A stretch of 64,000 nt of DNA from Adiantum capillus-veneris (Eukaryota; Streptophyta; Polypodiopsida; Polypodiales; Pteridaceae), in contig CM043951.1 of NCBI GenBank assembly GCA_014529385.2, positions 112,284,969-112,348,968 on the forward strand. The letters run 5' to 3'. Positions within the stretch are counted from its first letter, which is position 1, and every line of letters starts with the position of its first letter. The position numbers and the translations under genes are program-made. Below are positions 1 to 10,600 of the stretch, one piece after another. Under the pieces are notes generated by a model. The model was not told where the DNA came from. It saw nothing but the letters and a program-made list of their open reading frames with translations, and did not search any database.

Positions 1-1899
1 GTCCAAAGCATCCCTTGAGTTCAAAGCATGTAGTAGTGAAATATTTCTCCTTGGAAGTCCATTTGTTACTAGATCACCAAGAGGATGCTTATCTATCCTC
101 TCGAGGTTATGTAAACAATTAGCAATTGAGCCAATTGTAAGATTTGGATCAGCTGGCCACAAACCATTCAAGACAAAGTGTCCGTAATGACCTTCTCCAT
201 GTCCATGAGTGATCATGCCAATCAATGCCACCTGCAGATTATATCCTGAATCCACACCCTTGGGAACAATGCGTAATCTAGGAATGGCAGTCTTCTTTTG
301 ATCCATCTTATCATGGATTATGCATACATATTTTTGTGGTTGAGTTTCTGAATACGTGCGCCATGCATAATATAGGCTTCTGCAACTCTTTTGTTGTGCC
401 ATGTGAACTTCTCTCTCCCTCAAGAGAAGAGCTCTCTCTTCAAGAGAAGGTTTAGCTTCTAACCTTGCCTTGATTGAGCTACAAATATTGCACTTAGAGA
501 ACTCACTCGTCTTTTTTAAAGTGACATGTGGGTACTCTTTGTTCCAAATTCTACCAAAAGAAGATTGGGATAGCTTCTTCTCATAGCCCATTTGGTCAAG
601 TGTCGTGTTGATTTCACATAAAATATCCACTTGTTTGTATGTTGATGGAATCACCAATTGAGTCTCTCTTGAGCCATCTAGCAGTGTTCTACTTCTATGT
701 GGCATCTTCTCAGAGTTGTTTTCCACAAACTCATTTAGTAGTGCTCTTGCTAAACTAGTATGTTGAAGTCCCCTTCTCAATGTACATGTGTTCCCATGTA
801 CATATTGGCGCACACCATTTTCAAAGTTCTCCTTGTATCGATAAAATGATGTCTTTGGTATTCCATGTAGCTCATACCATGCTCTACAACAAACAATAGA
901 GCCATTTAGCCTGAATTGGTATCGTGACTTCTCATCTTTCTGATAACATATAGAAAGAACATCATAAACATAATTAGTGCGTGATTTTTGAGACTCTCCC
1001 CAAAATTGTTGTCGTAACTTTGTCACCATATCACGATCTGCAAATTGGCAGCATTTTTGTGCACAACAATCAATGCATGATACCCTTTGAATTGATTTGT
1101 TTGAAAGGTAAAAAGTCGAAGCTGGTGCTGCTTTTGATTTTTGAGTCCTGTTCATGAAAGTGTATCGTCTCTTCCTTGACAACTGGACAACATTACTCCC
1201 ATCAAGTTTTTTTCCAACATTGCCATCGTTGGATACATCCTCATATGTAGCATGCATGCCATCAACAGGAACAAAGCGTTGTAATGGGCTCCCATTCAAC
1301 ATTGTTGTTTGCTTGATGGGCCACTTTAGCAAAGTGATGCTACCCACTTCAACCACATCATCAATGCTTGCATTTTCTCTTTCAATACCCACACCCACAC
1401 AATCAGGACCAAGTTCCTGAAAGTTGACATAATCATGTGGAAATACATATAAGATGGTCCCTTCATTCATGGTTTGCATCATTGTGTCATCTTTTAAAAG
1501 GACCCTCTGATTTCTCCAAGACTCTCGAATCATTGCTTCAAATTCTGGGCTTGTCATTGGTATTGCATCTGTAACTAGAGGATCAGAATGATCATGTTCT
1601 TCATCACCATTGTAGCTTTCGTGTGGATCAATTAAGTTCCCATTTAATACAAAAGATTGCAAAAGAATCTTTGACCATCGAACAACACTCCATAATGAGC
1701 CTTGGAGAGATGAAGTATCCATTGTAGGAAAAGGTAGGACCACATCCTTCAAGCATTCCTCCACTAGTATGGAGACATTTCCCAGCCCTATCTTTGTACC
1801 ACCACAAGTGGAATCTGGATATGTTCTACACACACAACCAATACCATCGATTTCATTGTCAAGTATCATATGTACTTTCTCCCCAGATTCGAAGTCCAT
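1..1899 (-). CDS. DUF7869-like transposon-derived protein, partial (C-terminus beyond window)
   Basis: An uninterrupted frame of 633 codons runs from an ATG at 1899 to the window edge with no stop. The ATG lies one base after a good splice acceptor (TTACTTACAG, ending at 1901), and the frame has a TAA further upstream, so at least one 5' exon, possibly untranslated, is expected. Residues about 14-90 resemble the small DUF8039-type domain of plant transposon proteins (a GxG start, LGNVSILVEE, then a Trp-rich segment). Residues 275-284 are Cys-rich (CxxCC...CC). Residues 330-350 (LNGSIVCCRAWYELHGIPKT), the CNIC pair at 470-473, HDKMDQKKT at 529-537 and the DPNLTI region near residue 585 match the layout I recall for DUF7869 proteins, a family linked to mobile elements and probably RNase-H-like. 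The family call is from memory of motif order; the open frame itself is directly seen. It diverges from the gene at 29 kb across the satellite array. Confidence 0.75.
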   Translation of the reverse strand, partial: MDFESGEKVHMILDNEIDGIGCVCRTYPDSTCGGTKIGLGNVSILVEECLKDVVLPFPTMDTSSLQGSLWSVVRWSKILLQSFVLNGNLIDPHESYNGDEEHDHSDPLVTDAIPMTSPEFEAMIRESWRNQRVLLKDDTMMQTMNEGTILYVFPHDYVNFQELGPDCVGVGIERENASIDDVVEVGSITLLKWPIKQTTMLNGSPLQRFVPVDGMHATYEDVSNDGNVGKKLDGSNVVQLSRKRRYTFMNRTQKSKAAPASTFYLSNKSIQRVSCIDCCAQKCCQFADRDMVTKLRQQFWGESQKSRTNYVYDVLSICYQKDEKSRYQFRLNGSIVCCRAWYELHGIPKTSFYRYKENFENGVRQYVHGNTCTLRRGLQHTSLARALLNEFVENNSEKMPHRSRTLLDGSRETQLVIPSTYKQVDILCEINTTLDQMGYEKKLSQSSFGRIWNKEYPHVTLKKTSEFSKCNICSSIKARLEAKPSLEERALLLREREVHMAQQKSCRSLYYAWRTYSETQPQKYVCIIHDKMDQKKTAIPRLRIVPKGVDSGYNLQVALIGMITHGHGEGHYGHFVLNGLWPADPNLTIGSIANCLHNLERIDKHPLGDLVTNGLPRRNISLLHALNSRDALD

Positions 1900-1930
1900 C
1901 CTGTAAGTAAAAAGATTACATTGTTAAATC
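1900..1930 (-). other. Splice acceptor upstream of the DUF7869-like frame
   Basis: On the minus strand a pyrimidine-rich stretch ends in TTACTTACAG, with AG at 1902-1901, followed by G and then ATG. The frame upstream meets a TAA within a few codons, so the open frame starts at this exon boundary. If the preceding exon is coding it must end with two bases of a codon; otherwise it is a 5' UTR exon. Confidence 0.6.
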
Positions 1931-1979
1931 CATAGTTATAGAAAAATACTCTTCAAACCAAAAATCATGCTACAACATG

Positions 1980-3965
1980 AAAAAGGTTTGCATAGGTTGG
2001 ACAAGTGGTGAACCTTGAGACCAAATCCTCCTTGCTATATTAATGGAAGCAAGGTTGGACAAGTGGTGGACCTTGAAACCAAAGCCTCTTTGCTATATGA
2101 GAGCATAGGTTGGACAAGTGGTGGACCTAGTTGTAATACCCACTGCCACCTATCAACTACTATAGGACTATGCTTTCCAATGTCCAAGTATCCCTTGAGT
2201 CTTTCAAGGTTGAACACGTGGTGGACCTTGAAACAAAAATCCCCTTTCTATATCAGAGCATAGCTTGGACAAGTGGTGGACCTAGTTATAATGCCCAATA
2301 TCCAAGGTGAAATACCTTAGGACTTTGCTACCTTGCTTGCCAATGTTTACGTAGCCCCTCATTTCTTTAATGGAAGTAAGGTTGGATAAGTGGTGGACCT
2401 TGAAACCAAAGCCTCTTTGCTATATAAGAGCATAGGTTGGACCTAGTTTTAATACCCACTGCCACCTATCAACTACTATAAGACTATCCTTTCCAATGTC
2501 CAAGTATCCCTTGAGTCTTTCAAGGTTGAACACGTGGTGGACCTTGAAACAAAAATCCCCTTTCTATATTAGAAAGGTTGAACACGTGGTGGACCTTGAA
2601 ACAAAAATCCCCTTTCTATATCAGAGCATAGCTTGGACAAGTGGTGGACCTAGTTATAATGCCCAATATCCAAGGTGAAATACCTTAGGACTTTGCTACC
2701 TTGCTTGCCAATGTTTACGTAGCCCCTCATTTATTTAATGGAAGTAAGGTTGGACAAGTGGTGGACCTTGAAACCAAAGCCTCTTTGCTATATAAGAGCA
2801 TAGGTTGGACCTAGTTTTAATACCCACTGCCACCTATCAACTACTATAAGACTATGCTTTCCAATGTCCAAGTATCCCTTGAGTCTTTCAAGGTTGAACA
2901 CGTGGTGGACCTTGAAACAAAAATCCCCTTTCTATATTAGAAAGGTTGAACACATGGTGGACCTTGAAACGAAAATCCCCTTTCTTTATCAGAGCATAGC
3001 TTGGACAAGTGGTGGACCTAGTTATAATGCCCAATATCCAAGGTGAAACACCTTAGAACCTTGCTACCTTGCTTGCCAATGTTTACGTAGCCCCTCATTT
3101 CTTTAATGGAAGCAAGGTTGGACAAGTGGTGGACCTTGAAAGCAAAGCCTCTTTGCTATATGAGAGCATAGGTTGGACCTAGTTGTAATACCCACTGCCA
3201 CCTATCAACTACTATAGGACTATGCTTTCCAATGTCCAAGTATCCCTTGAGTCTTGCAAGGTTGAACACGTGGTGGATCTTGAAACCAAAATCCCCTTTC
3301 CATATCAGAGCATAGCTTGGACAAGTGGTGGACCTAGTTATAAAGCCCCTCCTTTCTTTAATGGAAGAAAGGTTGGAAAAGTGGTGAATCTTGAAACCCA
3401 AACCCTTTGGCTATATATAGAGGATATCTTGGACAAGTGGTGGGCTTAGTTGTAGTATCCAAGGTCCAAGGTCCAAGGTGAACTATGTAAAGACCTTACT
3501 TCCAAAAACAGAGTCGTACAAGTGGTTCTCCTTGAAACCAAAACCTCCTTAGTGTATTAGAACATAGCTTGGAGAAGTGGTGGACTTAGTTGTAATGGTG
3601 AATGTCCAAAGCAAACTATTATAGGACCTTGCTTCCCAAATCAAGTTTGGACAAGTGGTGGATCTTGAAACCAAAACCCCCTTACTCTATTAGAGCATAG
3701 CTTAGATAAGTGGTGGACCTAGCAGCCATGGAAAATGCTCAATCTGAACTGCTGCAAGACCTTGCTATTAAATGTCTAAGTAGAGCTAGCTTCTTTAATG
3801 GAATCAAGGTTGGGAAAGTGGTGCATCTTGAAACCAAAAGCCCTTTATTGTATTAGAGCATAGCTTGGACAAGTGAGGGACCTAGTTTTAATGTGTGATG
3901 TCCAAAGAAAAGTATTACAAGACCTTGCTTTCCAATATTTGAATTGGTCAAGTGGTTAAAACTAA
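1980..3965 (+). repeat. 368-bp tandem repeat with the GGACAAGTGGTGGACC core
   Basis: The landmark GTAGCCCCTCATTT recurs at 2351, 2719 and 3087, giving a period of exactly 368 bp over about three and a half copies, with diverged remnants to about 3965. Each unit carries several copies of the core GGACAAGTGGTGGACC (or GAACACGTGGTGGACC) followed by CTTGAAACC or CTAGTT. The unit is otherwise different from the 867-bp satellite further right, so only the core is shared. Short open frames inside (for example 2496-2678 and 2864-3046) are repeated by the tandem structure and are not genes. Confidence 0.9.
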
Positions 3966-4435
3966 GTATAAAACTTTGACCATTTTCTTCTCGAATTGCC
4001 AAAAAGCTAGTTTTAGACACCCCTAAATGAAAATGGTTTAGGGTGGCCTTAAACAATGTTTTTTCAAAGACTTGAACAAAAGGGTTGTCGAAGAGTAATG
4101 ACAATTTATTGTGGCTTGAAGTGCCTAAGTATGTGAAAACAAGCCTAGGTTTTCCACGAGGCAAAAGGTGACATAATAAGAACATTGGAAAGTTAGGATT
4201 GACCATGTGGCCTAAACTTTGGCAAGTGAAGTGGTGGCCAAGTTTTGTGGCACAGTGTGCACTTGGTCCTATATGTGTTGACCACCTGGCTAAATCTAGG
4301 ACCATAAGGCCAAACCTTTGGCACCTTAAATATAGTATGGGACATAATCTAGAACTGCTATAGTAAATTAGTAGCATAGCTAATATGTTAATATTTGTAT
4401 TATATTTAAGTATATGCTAATATAATTTATGTTCA
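3966..4435. other. No recognisable gene
   Basis: Mostly A+T-rich sequence with one degenerate core near 3950-3960. A 174-codon minus frame (3853-4377) has no recognisable domain, is rich in residues expected from non-coding sequence, and overlaps repeat remnants at its end. I see nothing else. Confidence 0.5.
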
Positions 4436-4439
4436 AAAT

Positions 4440-4700
4440 TTCACTAATGAAGAATGTTCCCATTTAGCACTCCAGATGCGGGGTCTTAGGGCAATGCCAC
4501 AATGGGGTGACAAGGCAGCGCTTCCACGTGAGGTTTGGGGGTAGCGCTCTTGATGGGGATGTGGAATATAGCGCTCTCGATGGCGGGGCTTGGGAGGTTG
4601 ATTTTGGGATATTGTTCTGGGCGGGGTCTGGGGCAGCGCCCCGGGCGGGGTCAAGGGGCGGCATAGTACGGCAAGGGTCAAGGGGCGGCATTCACTTTTT
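4440..4700. repeat. GC-rich island with GGGGCAGCGCCCCGGG stem, probable repeat fragment
   Basis: This segment of about 260 bp is sharply more GC-rich than its surroundings. It contains repeated GCGCT, GGCGGGG and TCAAGGGGCGGCA motifs and the self-complementary GGGGCAGCGCCCC. Open frames exist on both strands, as expected for GC-rich DNA without stops, but none looks like a protein. The composition break suggests an inserted repeat fragment; its class is unknown. Confidence 0.45.
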
Positions 4701-5149
4701 TTTAAAAGTGAATTCCTAGTATAGAGTTACGCATGTTTTTCATATTTTCAACCATGATTTCTTTAATTTTGGCCGTGTGAATTGATTAATTTTTTATATT
4801 ACTTTTGTTTTTTTTAATCCTATGATAAAACATGGACTTGTAGCATACGTGGCATTCTAATAAACCCTATCAAGATTAGGCACACAGAGAGCGCACGAGA
4901 AACGCACACAGAGAAAGCAGGCGAGCAGCAACATAGAAAGCGCACACGGATCGCACACAGTTGGAGTATACGCGCGCGTAGAGGAGCAAGCTCGGCATCG
5001 TACACAACACACAGGTGGAGTGCACAGGATTGAAAGTTCGCGCACAAGACAAAGAAACAGCAGCATACACAACACTTTCCAGAAGGGCAGGATCGGGCAG
5101 TCTTCTCAGGAGACATTGCACACCTCACGAATAGAGAAAAAACAGGTAT

Positions 5150-5551
5150 TTCTCTCTCTCTCACTCTCTGTCTTTCTCCATATAGAGAAGATGGTTCTCT
5201 GTAACTCTTCTTGCACACACACTCTCTCGTCAAAAGACAGAGATACATAGTTTAAAAGTATCCCCGCACACATACACATATTCCCACACATCGTCTTCCT
5301 CTCTTCCACATACATAACCACAGTGAAATCTGTTATCTTGCTGTCTCTCTCTTGAAAATACATGCACATATTCCCACACATCGTCTTCCTCACTTCCACA
5401 TACATAACCACAATGAAATCTGTTATCTTGTTGTCTCTCTCTTGAAAATACGTGCACATATTCCCATACATCGTCTTCCTCTCTTCCACATACATAAACA
5501 CAGTGAAATCTGTTATCTTTCTCTCTCCTCTCTCTAAAAAATAGTTATTTA

Positions 5552-5583
<32 letters not shown>

Positions 5584-5600
5584 TGTATTTGCTATCTCTC
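5150..5600. repeat. 90-bp minisatellite plus (CT)n and (TATC)n runs
   Basis: The segment beginning TTCCCACACATCGTCTTCCT recurs at 5281, 5371 and 5461 (the last with one change), so there are three copies with a 90-bp period. Each contains a TGTCTCTCTCTTGAAAATA stretch. The block is preceded by CTCTCT runs (about 5155-5170) and followed by (CT)n and (ATCT)n runs to about 5600. The open frames here on both strands are products of the low complexity. Confidence 0.85.
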
Positions 5601-6020
5601 TCTTGAAAATACATGCTCATGTATGTGTGCGTCTGTGTTATCTATGTGTATGTATGTATATTTGTGTTATTTCATTGTAATACTCATACATAATGCAGAT
5701 ACACAATTACACTTAATTACGATATGCACACATAGTATATATACATACATAAATATCACAAATAACTAACACATTGTAATACTAGTAAAATTGAATGGAA
5801 GACTTACTTGCGTGATCTGTTAAAGTCGATTCTTGTAGCGAGTTCTGGATGTATGCTGAGCTGATTTTCCTCTAATCCATTTGTAGATATGATTGTAACT
5901 TCTGTTTCTCAAAAATAGTAGTGTTGTTTAGTGATACACCTAATGGACATAAATGGTTTAAACTAGGACATGTAGACCAAAAATACGTGTATTTCTTTGG
6001 ATGAATATATACACTTTTTG
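5601..6020. other. A+T-rich spacer, no gene
   Basis: TATG/CATA-rich simple sequence (5630-5770) passes into ordinary A+T-rich DNA. No coding signal or RNA gene is visible. The first core of the large satellite block appears at about 6034. Confidence 0.5.
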
Positions 6021-7690
6021 GTGACCCTTACCACAAGTGGTGGACCTTGAGACCAATGGACTATAAGGACCTCCAAACAATACCTTGTACACTCAATCCT
6101 TCTTGGTATCTAGGTTGGACAAGTGGTGGACCTTGTTCAAATTCTCTAACCACTCTCTCTAACATGGTGACATAATTTAGGTGTGATAAATTCATATCTA
6201 TGCAAACTAATATCAGTTTAGGCTTGTTAATTTGAATTTGTTTGAATTTATGTACAATATAATGATTTGAGGTTTGCATATTTAAATTTAGGTGGTATAA
6301 TGATATCTTTTTGTGGTAAACTTGAATTTAAAATCAATTTTGCATGGAATATTTTAAATTTAAGTAGTAAAATTTAAATTTTTATAAAAAAGTCTGAATT
6401 TTAAAATTTGGGCGGGATAGTTTAAAATTTAGGCGGGATATTTAAGATTTGGGAGGGATATTTTAAATTTAGGCGGAAAGGTTTTGAATTTATAACGAGA
6501 TCTCCCTTACATAAGAGAGTATAGGTTGGACAAGTGGTGGACCTTCAAGCTAGAGCATCCATGCTACTGGACATGATAGGTAGGGAATCTAGTTGAATAT
6601 TGTATGTATAATATATATGTAATAGATCTAGCTTGGACAAGTGGTGGACCTTAGAATAAAACCCCATGTAAAACATATCATGCACATTCCAAGTGGTTAA
6701 AAAAAATATCATTTAGAATATAGCCTTATAGGTTGGACAAGTGGTGGCCCTTAACACCCAGATATTCTTCATATAATGACATAGAGTGGAAAACTGGTGA
6801 ATCTTGAGACCAAACCATGCTACTAGCGATAATAGCTTGGACAAGTGGTGGACCTTGAAAGTAAACCCCCCATCTACGAAATATCGTGGGTTTAAGGTAT
6901 TTCGATGGAGCCTAGCATCTTAGAGACATCGTGCATCTTGCTTCTCTTCATGTTTCAATGGAGCCTATCTTGGACAAATGGTGGAGCATCCTTCTCTCCA
7001 TGTTTCAATGGACCCTAGCTTGGACAAGTGGTGGACCTTTACTTCTCTTTATTATTCAATAGAGTTAGCTTGGACAAGTGGTGGACCTTGGAACCAAACC
7101 CCCATTTAAAACCTATCATGGTCACTCCAAGTGGTGAGAAAGAATAACCTTTAAGATATAGCCTTATAGGTTGGACAAGTGGTGGACCTTAACACCCTAA
7201 TATTCTTAATATAATGACATAGAGTGAAAAAGTGGTGAATCTTGAGACAAAACTACTCATGCTACTAGCACTAATAGCTTGGACAAGTGGTGGACCTTGA
7301 ACGTAAACCCCCCATGTTTCAATAGAGTTAGCTTCGACAAATGGTGGAGCATCCTTCTCTCCATGTTTCAATGGACCCTAGCTTGGACAAGTGGTGGACC
7401 TTTGTTTCTCTCTATGTTTCAATAGTGTTAGCTTGGACAAGTGGTGGACCTTGGAAGCAAACCCCCATGTAAAACCTATCATGGTTACTCTAAGTGGTAA
7501 TAAAAAATAACCTTTAAGATGTAGCCTTATAGGTTGGACAAGTGGTGGACCTTAACACGCGCATATTCTTAATATAATGACATAGAGTGGAAAAGTGGTG
7601 AATCTTGAGACCAAACCACTCAGGCTACTAGCAATAATAGCTTGGACAAGTGGTGGACCTTGACTGTAAACCCCTCATCTACGACATATC
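6021..7690 (+). repeat. Diverged left edge of the main satellite array
   Basis: Cores such as GGACAAGTGGTGGACCTT appear at irregular spacing, at first as isolated copies (6034, 6117, 6527, 6637, 6735), then in recognisable diverged monomers from about 6720. Between 6390 and 6480 lies a short internal repeat of an AAATTTAGGCGGGATA-type unit, about 30 bp long. From about 7160 the sequence approaches the monomer type found in the homogeneous array. This pattern of old, eroded monomers outside a homogenised core is typical of satellite arrays. Confidence 0.85.
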
Positions 7691-10600
7691 GTGGGTTTAA
7701 TGTTTTTCGCTGGAGCCTAGCATCTTGGAGACATGGTGCACCTTGATTCTCCTCATGTTTCAATGGAGCCTACCTTGGACAAATGGTGGAGCATCCTTCT
7801 CTCCATGTTTCAATGGACCCTAGCTTAGACAAGGGGTGGACCTTTGCTTCTCTCTATGTTTCAATAGAGTTAGCTTGGACAAGTGGTGGACCTTGGAACC
7901 AAACCCCCATGTAAAACCTATCATGGTCACTCCAAGTAGTAAGAAAGAATAACCTTTAAGATGTAGCCTTATAGGTTGGACAAGTGGTGGACCTTAACAC
8001 CCACATATTCTTAATAAAAGTGGTGAATCTTGAGACCAAACCACTCAGGCTACTAGCAATAATAGCTTGGACAAGTGGTGGACCTTGAATGTAAACCCCT
8101 CATCTACGAAATATCGTGGGTTTAATGTATTTCGATGGAGCCTAGCATCTTGGAGACATGGTGCAGCTTGCTTCTCGTCATGTTTCAATGGATCCTATCT
8201 TGGACAAATGGTGGAGCATCCTTCTCTCCATGTTTCAATGGACCCTAGCTTGGACAAGTGGTGGACCTTTGTTTCTCTCTATGTTTCAATAGAGTTAGCT
8301 TGGACAAGTGGTGGACCTTGGAAGCAAACCCCCATGTAAAACCTATCATGGTCACTCCAAGTGGTAATAAAGAATAACCTTTAAGATGTAGCCTAATAGG
8401 TTGGACAAGTGGTGGATCTTAACACGCGCATATTCTTAATATAATGACATAGAGTGGAAAAGTGGTGAATCTTGAGACCAAACCACTCAGGCTACTAGCA
8501 ATAATAGCTTGGACAAGTGTGGACCTTGAATGTAAACCCCTCATCTACGACATATCGTGGGTTTAATGTTTTTCGATGGAGCCTAGCATCTTGGAGACAT
8601 GGTGCACCTTGCTTCTCCTCATGTTTCAATGGAGCCTACCTTGGACAAATGGTGGAGCATCCTTCTCTCCATGTTTCAATGGACCCTAGCTTAGACAAGG
8701 GGTGGACCTTTGCTTCTCTCTATGTTTCAATAGAGTTAGCTTGGACAAGTGGTGGACCTTGGAACCAAACCCCCATGTAAAACCTATCATGGTCACTCCA
8801 GGTACTAAGAAAGAATAACCTTTAAGATGTAGCCTTATAGGTTGGACAAGTGGTGGACCTTAACACCCACATATTCTTAATAAAAGTGGTGAATCTTGAG
8901 ACCAAACCACTCAGGCTACTAGCAATAATAGCTTGGACAAGTGGTGGACCTTGAATGTAAACCCCTCATCTACGAAATATCGTGGGTTTAATGTATTTCG
9001 ATGGAGCCTAGCATCTTGGGGACATGGTGCAGCTTGCTTCTCGTCATATCGTGGGTTTAATGTTTTTCGATGGAGCCTAGCATCTTGGAGACATGGTGCA
9101 CCTTGCTTCTCCTCATGTTTCAATGGAGCCTACCTTGGACAAATGGTGGAGCATCCTTCTCTCCATGTTTCAATGGACCCTAGCTTAGACAAGGGGTGGA
9201 CCTTTGCTTCTCTCTATGTTTCAATAGAGTTAGCTTGGACAAGTGGTGGACCTTGGAACCAAACCCCCATGTAAAACCTATCATGGTCACTCCAAGTAGT
9301 AAGAAAGAATAACCTTTAAGATGTAGCCTTATAGGTTGGACAAGTGGTGGACCTTAACACCCACATATTCTTAATAAAAGTGGTGAATCTTGAGACCAAA
9401 CCACTCAGGCTACTAGCAATAATAGCTTGGACAAGTGGTGGACCTTGAATGTAAACCCCTCATCTACGAAATATCGTGGGTTTAATGTATTTCGATGGAG
9501 CCTAGCATCTTGGAGACATGGTGCAGCTTGCTTCTCGTCATGTTTCAATAGAGCCTATCTTGGACAAATGGTGGAGCATCCTTCTCTCCATGTTTCAATG
9601 GACCCTAGCTTGGACAAGTGGTGGACCTTTGTTTCTCTCTATGTTTCAATAGAGTTAGGTTGGACAAGTGGTGGACCTTGGAAGCAAACCCCCATGTAAA
9701 ACCTATCATGGTCACTCCAAGTGGTAATAAAGAATAACCTTTAAGATGTAGCCTTATAGGTTGGACAAGTGGTGGACCTTAACACGCGCATATTCTTAAT
9801 ATATTAACATAGAGTGGAAAAGTGGTGAATCTTGAGACCAAACCACTCAGGCTACTACCAATAATAGCTTGGACAAGTGTTGGACCTTGAATGTACACCC
9901 CTCATCTACGACATATCGTGGGTTTAATGTTTTTCGATGGAGCCTAGCATCTTGGAGACATGGTGCACCTTGCTTCTCCTCATGTTTCAATGGAGCCTAC
10001 CTTGGACAAATGGTGGAGCATCCTTCTCTCCATGTTTCAATGGACCCTAGCTTAGACAAGGGGTGGACCTTTGCTTCTCTCTATGTTTCAATAGAGTTAG
10101 CTTGGACAAGTGGTGGACCTTGGAACCAAACCCCCATGTAAAACCTATCATGGTCACTCCAAGTAGTAAGAAAGAATAACCTTTAAGATGTAGCCTTATA
10201 GGTTGGACAAGTGGTGGACCTTAACACCCACATATTCTTAATAAAAGTGGTGAATCTTGAGACCAAACCACTCAGGCTACTAGCAATAATAGCTTGGACA
10301 AGTGGTGGACCTTGAATGTAAACCCCTCATCTACGAAATATAGTGGGCTTAATGTATTTCGATGAAGCCTAGCATCTTGGAGACATGGTGCAGCTTGCTT
10401 CTCGTCATGTTTCAATGGAGCCTATCTTGGACAAATGGTGGAGCATCCTTCACTCCATGTTTCAATGGACCCTAGCTTGGACAAGTGGTGGACCTTTGTT
10501 TCTCTCTATGTTTCAATAGAGTTAGGTTGGGCAAGTGGTGGACCTTGGAAGCAAACCCCCATGTAAAACCTATCATGGTCACTCCAAGTGGTAATAAAGA

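Noticed and set aside
3853..4377. 174-codon minus-strand frame as a gene
   Set aside because: No domain, skewed composition, overlaps satellite remnants, no splice or start support.
4820..5537. Several open frames on both strands
   Set aside because: They arise from CT/CACA simple sequence and the 90-bp minisatellite.
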